In this document: positions 6,364 through 10,012 of the stretch, piece after piece
How the letters are laid out: every line of letters begins with the position of its first letter
Position numbering within the stretch: position 1 is the first letter of the stretch
Assembly (NCBI GenBank): GCA_023475715.1
Contig: JAMCVO010000457.1
Span: 1 to 10,012, forward strand
Direction of reading: 5' to 3'
Length of the DNA: 10,012 bases
Source: Actinomycetota bacterium
Lineage (GTDB): Bacteria > Actinomycetota > Humimicrobiia > Humimicrobiales > Humimicrobiaceae
Translations under genes and position numbers: made by a program
The notes under the pieces: model-generated
Told to the model about the DNA's origin: nothing
The model's database searches: none
The model's input: only the letters and a program-made list of their open reading frames with translations

Positions 6364-7677
6364 ATGGCAAAAAAGCGCAAAAAATGGTACCAAAATAAGC
6401 TTTTAGTTACCGTATCCAGCTTGCTTGCCAGCACCCTTCTTGGAGTTTTGGTAACTTATGGATTTACAATAAGAAATGAAAACATTAATAGGTCTCGTAT
6501 TGAAACAAATATAAGTTATGCAGAAAGTCTTATTGATCAAAATGCACCCGGGGATGCATTGAAAAAAATTCAAGAACTTCTTGCGACTGTTTCCAAAGAG
6601 TCAGAGTCCAGGCTCTATGCAAGAATTAAGTTAGACGAAGGCCGAACATTTTTCATAATGGCATACTCCAAAGAACAGGAGTTGAATCTAAAGAAGGCTA
6701 TTTCAGCTTATAAGGAAGCTTTAGAAATTTTTACTTTAGAGAAATATCCCGAAGATTATGCAAGGACTCAGAGTTTTATGGCAAATGCTTTTTTTGGAAT
6801 GTCAGATATAAGAAATAAAGAAGAAAATTTAAGCTATGCCATAAATGCAAATCTTGAGGCTTTAAAAGTTTATAAACCTGATAAGGACCCTGAACAGCAT
6901 GCCCGGGTTTCCCTGAATCTGGGAGTCAATTATGGTAATCTGGCAAAGATAGGTGATCAGGAAAAGAATCTTAAAAAATCGATTGATCTTTTTAATGATG
7001 CTTTAAATTTCTACAGTGAAAAGGAATATCCGGTTGCATTTGCTACTGTAAATTTAAATATGGCTAATGCTTACCAGGCGCTTTCAGAGATTTCAGATAA
7101 GGAAGAAAATCTATTAAAAGCTATTGCCGCTAATGAAAAAGCATTGAAAATTTTTACTATTGAAGCTTACCCTTTAGATTATGCCACAGTTCAGATTAAT
7201 ATGGGAATCGCCCTGGAATCTCTTTCAAGCATTAAAGATACAGAAGCCAATCTTCAAAAAGCAATAACAGCTTATGATAATGCAATAAGCATATTTACTT
7301 TAAATGATTACCCGGCTGATTATGCAGCCATTCAGAATAACCTGGCATATGCATATCTTTCCCTGTCCGAGATAAGCAATAAAGAAAGCAATCTTAAAAA
7401 AGTAGGCGAGGCATATGATGAAGCATTAAAAATATTCACAGTTGAAGATTATCCAACAAAATATGCAAGTACACAAATTGGCCTGGGTGATTACTATTTA
7501 CAGCTTTCGAAGGTTAAGGATACGGAAGCCAATATAAAAAATGCCATCGAAGCTTATAACGAAGCATTAAAAATTTTTACTATTGAGAAATATCCTGAAA
7601 ATTATTCCATAGCACAGAATGCGATTTCTCTTGCATATACACAACTTGCACAAATAAGCGACAGTGAAGAAAATTAA
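6364..7677 (+). CDS. Membrane-anchored TPR-like repeat protein (47-residue units)
   Basis: I recognise the fold type but not a specific function. The 437-residue protein begins with a basic stretch ([11 protein letters not shown]) and one hydrophobic helix at about 13-35, an uncleaved anchor predicted to put the rest outside the cytoplasm. From about residue 81 the chain consists of helical repeats related to TPRs. Unit landmarks (Tyr-Pro, once Asp-Pro) fall at 128, 175, 222, 269, 316, 363 and 410, an exact 47-residue spacing. The consensus is roughly DYAxxQxNLGxAYxxLSxI, then DxExNLxKAIxAYxEALKIFTxE. Such arrays normally bind proteins or peptides. The last unit stops 27 residues after its landmark, at SDSEEN. 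The TAA stop overlaps the stop of the convergent dikinase gene by 4 bp, so the gene may have lost its 3' end. ATG at 6364 follows a TAA at 6355-6357 and has no Shine-Dalgarno. Confidence 0.82.
   Translation: MAKKRKKWYQNKLLVTVSSLLASTLLGVLVTYGFTIRNENINRSRIETNISYAESLIDQNAPGDALKKIQELLATVSKESESRLYARIKLDEGRTFFIMAYSKEQELNLKKAISAYKEALEIFTLEKYPEDYARTQSFMANAFFGMSDIRNKEENLSYAINANLEALKVYKPDKDPEQHARVSLNLGVNYGNLAKIGDQEKNLKKSIDLFNDALNFYSEKEYPVAFATVNLNMANAYQALSEISDKEENLLKAIAANEKALKIFTIEAYPLDYATVQINMGIALESLSSIKDTEANLQKAITAYDNAISIFTLNDYPADYAAIQNNLAYAYLSLSEISNKESNLKKVGEAYDEALKIFTVEDYPTKYASTQIGLGDYYLQLSKVKDTEANIKNAIEAYNEALKIFTIEKYPENYSIAQNAISLAYTQLAQISDSEEN
6604..7677 (+). repeat. Tandem 141-bp coding repeat array
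   Basis: About seven full units of 141 bp (47 codons) plus a 27-codon partial unit lie in frame in the TPR-like gene, without any indel between landmarks at codons 128 and 410. At DNA level the units have diverged, so this is an old protein-level repeat rather than a recent duplication. The most alike units are the later ones (from about codon 222 on). Confidence 0.75.
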
Positions 7678-10012
7678 TTTTTCAGTGCCGCCTGAGCCGC
7701 TGCAAGCCGTGCAATCGGAACCCTGAAGGGCGAACAGCTCACGTAATCCATACCGATTATATGGCAGAATTCAACTGAAGACGGGTCTCCCCCGTGTTCT
7801 CCACAGATTCCGATCTTGAGATCGCTTCTGGTTTTTCTGCCCTTCTGGACTGCAAGCTTTACGAGCTCTCCTACCCCGTTCCGGTCAAGTGTTGCAAACG
7901 GATCTTTATCAAGTATTCCCTTCTTAATATAGTCCGGCAGGAACTTTCCTGAATCATCCCTTGAAAATCCAAATGTCAATTGTGTCAGGTCATTTGTTCC
8001 AAAACTGAAGAATTCCGCTTCCGTAGCAATTTCATCAGCAACAAGACAGGCCCTTGGAATTTCTATCATTGTTCCGACTTTATATTCCAGCCTGACATTA
8101 TTATTCTTTATGAGCTCATCTGAAATTTCAACAATCTGCCCCTTTAAAAGCTTAACTTCATTGGCTATTCCAACTACAGGAATCATAATTTCAGGCTTAA
8201 CGATTATGCCTTTTTTTGTAAGCTCAACTGCTGCTTCAATTATTGCTCTTGTCTGCATTTCAAGAATTTCAGGATATGTAATCGGAAGCCTGCAGCCTCT
8301 GTGTCCCATCATCGGGTTTATTTCATGAAGTGAATTTATTGTATTTTTCAGCTCATCAAATTCAAGTCCAAGCTCTTTTGCAAGCTCTTCAATATCGGAA
8401 TTCTCGGTCGGCAGAAATTCATGAAGCGGTGGGTCAAGCAGTCTTATTGTAACAGGAAGGCCTTGCATAACTTCGAATATTTCGATGAAATCCTTTTTCT
8501 GGAAAGGCAGCAGGGTCATCAAAGCATCTCTTCTATCCTTTTCATTTCTTGCAACAATCATCTTTCGGACAGCCTTTATTCGGGTTTCCTCGAAGAACAT
8601 ATGCTCTGTTCTGCATAGACCAATTCCGGCTGCACCGAATTTCAATGCAACTTCCGAATCTTTTGGGGTATCTGCATTGGCCCTGACACCGAGTTTTCTG
8701 AATTCATCGACCCATTTCATGAATATTCCAAAATTTCCTGAAAGCTCTGCGTCAACAACCGGAATCTGACCCAGATATACCTGTCCGGTACTTCCGTCAA
8801 GGGTTATCCAGTCTCCTTTGTTTACTTTTACATCTTTTGCGATGAAATATCCTTTTTTTTCAAAAACTCTTATTTCTTCGCATCCTGCAACACAGCTCTT
8901 GCCCATGCCTCTTGCCACAACTGCAGCATGTGATGTCATGCCGCCTCTTGCAGTAAGTATGCCCTGGGCAGTTGCCATACCTTCAATATCTTCAGGTGAT
9001 GTCTCGGTTCTTACCAGAATTACTTTCTTACCTTCTTTTGCTTCCCTGACTGCATCATCTGCATGAAATACAACCATACCCACTGCTGCACCAGGAGATG
9101 CCGGAAGTCCTTTTGCTATCAACTGTGCCTTATCCTGCGCTTTTTTATCAAGCTGCTTGTGAAGGAGCTGGTCAATCTGTGCAGGTTCAACTCTTATGAC
9201 AGCAGTTTTTTTATCTATCAATCCTTCATTTACCATGTCAACAGCTGCCTGTAGCGCAGCGGCGGCTGTCCTTTTACCTGTTCTGGTCTGCAGCATAAAG
9301 AGTCTTCCTTCCTGAAAGGTAAACTCCATGTCCTGCATGTCCTTATAATGATTTTCGAGCTTCTTGAATATATCAATTAATTGATTATAAATTGCAGGCA
9401 TTTCATCCTTTAATTTTGAAATTGACTGCGGTGTCCTGATTCCCGCAACAACGTCCTCACCCTGTGCGTTTATAAGATATTCGCCGTATTCCTTATTTTC
9501 CCCTGTTGAGGGACTCCTGCTGAATGCAACACCTGTACCTGAGTGATTACCCATGTTTCCAAAAACCATAGCCTGAACATTTACTGCCGTGCCCAAATCA
9601 TGAGGGATGCCATTAAGATTACGGTATGTTATTGCTCTCTTATTGTTCCACGAATCAAAAACAGCATCGACTGCCATCTTCATCTGTGTTTTTGCGCTGA
9701 GATCTGTATCGACCTTAGCATTTTTTTCTGTTTTTTTTGCATGAATTGCATGCTCAAATAAATCGTGAGAAACCCCCATTACTACATTTCCAAACATCTG
9801 GATAAATCTTCTGTAAGAATCCCAGCCAAATCTTTCATTTCCGGATTTTTGGATCAAAGCCATTACCGTTTCATCATTAAGTCCGAGATTTAGAACGGTA
9901 TCCATCATTCCCGGCATGGAGACAGCAGCTCCCGATCTTACCGAAACTAAAAGCGGGTTTTTCTTATCATTAAATTTCATTCCTATGTATATTTCTTTGG
10001 CGAAGGCACCAG
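7674..10012 (-). CDS. ppdK: Pyruvate, phosphate dikinase, 5' end outside the window
   Basis: This cytoplasmic enzyme interconverts pyruvate + ATP + Pi and PEP + AMP + PPi. The frame stays open from the Met codon at 9980 to the right edge (…[10 protein letters not shown] before it), so that Met is not the start. Against the usual ~874 residues about 100 N-terminal ones are missing. Numbering from that Met: the ATP-binding region starts with [20 protein letters not shown] (8-27); the phosphohistidine segment is [13 protein letters not shown] with His at 351 (codon 8930-8928), matching His455 of the Clostridium symbiosum enzyme; the C-terminal PEP/pyruvate barrel has [16 protein letters not shown] and GICGEHGG, with catalytic Cys at 726 (Cys831 equivalent). 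It ends [18 protein letters not shown], the normal family end. All catalytic features are intact. GC content looks higher than in its neighbours. It faces the repeat-protein gene, sharing 4 bp at the stops. Confidence 0.97.
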   Translation of the reverse strand, partial: GAFAKEIYIGMKFNDKKNPLLVSVRSGAAVSMPGMMDTVLNLGLNDETVMALIQKSGNERFGWDSYRRFIQMFGNVVMGVSHDLFEHAIHAKKTEKNAKVDTDLSAKTQMKMAVDAVFDSWNNKRAITYRNLNGIPHDLGTAVNVQAMVFGNMGNHSGTGVAFSRSPSTGENKEYGEYLINAQGEDVVAGIRTPQSISKLKDEMPAIYNQLIDIFKKLENHYKDMQDMEFTFQEGRLFMLQTRTGKRTAAAALQAAVDMVNEGLIDKKTAVIRVEPAQIDQLLHKQLDKKAQDKAQLIAKGLPASPGAAVGMVVFHADDAVREAKEGKKVILVRTETSPEDIEGMATAQGILTARGGMTSHAAVVARGMGKSCVAGCEEIRVFEKKGYFIAKDVKVNKGDWITLDGSTGQVYLGQIPVVDAELSGNFGIFMKWVDEFRKLGVRANADTPKDSEVALKFGAAGIGLCRTEHMFFEETRIKAVRKMIVARNEKDRRDALMTLLPFQKKDFIEIFEVMQGLPVTIRLLDPPLHEFLPTENSDIEELAKELGLEFDELKNTINSLHEINPMMGHRGCRLPITYPEILEMQTRAIIEAAVELTKKGIIVKPEIMIPVVGIANEVKLLKGQIVEISDELIKNNNVRLEYKVGTMIEIPRACLVADEIATEAEFFSFGTNDLTQLTFGFSRDDSGKFLPDYIKKGILDKDPFATLDRNGVGELVKLAVQKGRKTRSDLKIGICGEHGGDPSSVEFCHIIGMDYVSCSPFRVPIARLAAAQAALKN

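Noticed and set aside
6604..7677. CRISPR array or noncoding tandem repeat
   Set aside because: The 141-bp periodicity is in frame and reflects protein repeats; the units differ throughout and lack constant repeats with unique spacers.
8110..9761. Several plus-strand open frames of 63-94 codons within the dikinase gene
   Set aside because: They lie opposite strongly conserved ppdK coding sequence, have no recognisable domains and no Shine-Dalgarno support; they are antisense shadows.
1..10012. Transposase, insertion sequence, tRNA or rRNA genes
   Set aside because: I found no transposase motifs, terminal inverted repeats, cloverleaf-like sequences or rRNA-like stretches on either strand.

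Overview
The window is AT-rich, closely packed bacterial DNA. It suggests an anaerobe living on one-carbon (methyl) metabolism: there is a complete set of corrinoid-dependent methyl-transfer proteins, a second corrinoid protein, and a pyruvate, phosphate dikinase typical of anaerobes that interconvert pyruvate and PEP with little ATP. Low GC, strong Shine-Dalgarno sites and a consensus sigma-70-type promoter fit a Clostridia-like acetogen or a related uncultured anaerobic lineage. I cannot place it more precisely from sequence alone.

Layout. Positions 1-730 (+) hold the C-terminal half of an MFS transporter whose 5' part is missing; the first ~40 bases look compositionally foreign. Positions 794-4522 (-) hold a four-gene operon, in order of transcription: pterin-fold methyltetrahydrofolate:corrinoid methyltransferase, corrinoid protein, UroD-fold methyltransferase, and a DUF1638 protein whose start codon is not canonical. 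A 197-bp divergent control region (4523-4719) carries a perfect consensus promoter for the operon, a promoter for the opposite direction, a 24-nt direct repeat with a 33-bp period, and a palindrome over the operon's -10. Positions 4720-6238 (+) hold a GntR/HutC-type regulator overlapping by 8 nt with a second corrinoid protein. Positions 6364-7677 (+) hold a membrane-anchored protein with an exact 47-residue repeat, ending in mid-repeat. Positions 7674-10012 (-) hold pyruvate, phosphate dikinase, running off the right edge.

How the genes work together. By family, the UroD-fold protein should take a methyl group from a substrate (methoxylated aromatics are the best-known case for such three-part systems) and put it on the corrinoid of the 207-aa carrier. 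The pterin-fold enzyme should then move it to tetrahydrofolate, feeding the Wood-Ljungdahl methyl branch. The GntR protein is the obvious candidate regulator. The least expected element is the second corrinoid protein: it is translationally coupled to the regulator rather than to any methyltransferase, which raises the possibility of a two-protein corrinoid-dependent sensor. The operon's own carrier has Ala in place of the Gly of the corrinoid-binding DxHxxG motif, while the regulator-linked paralog keeps the canonical motif. No reductive activase for the corrinoid is visible here.
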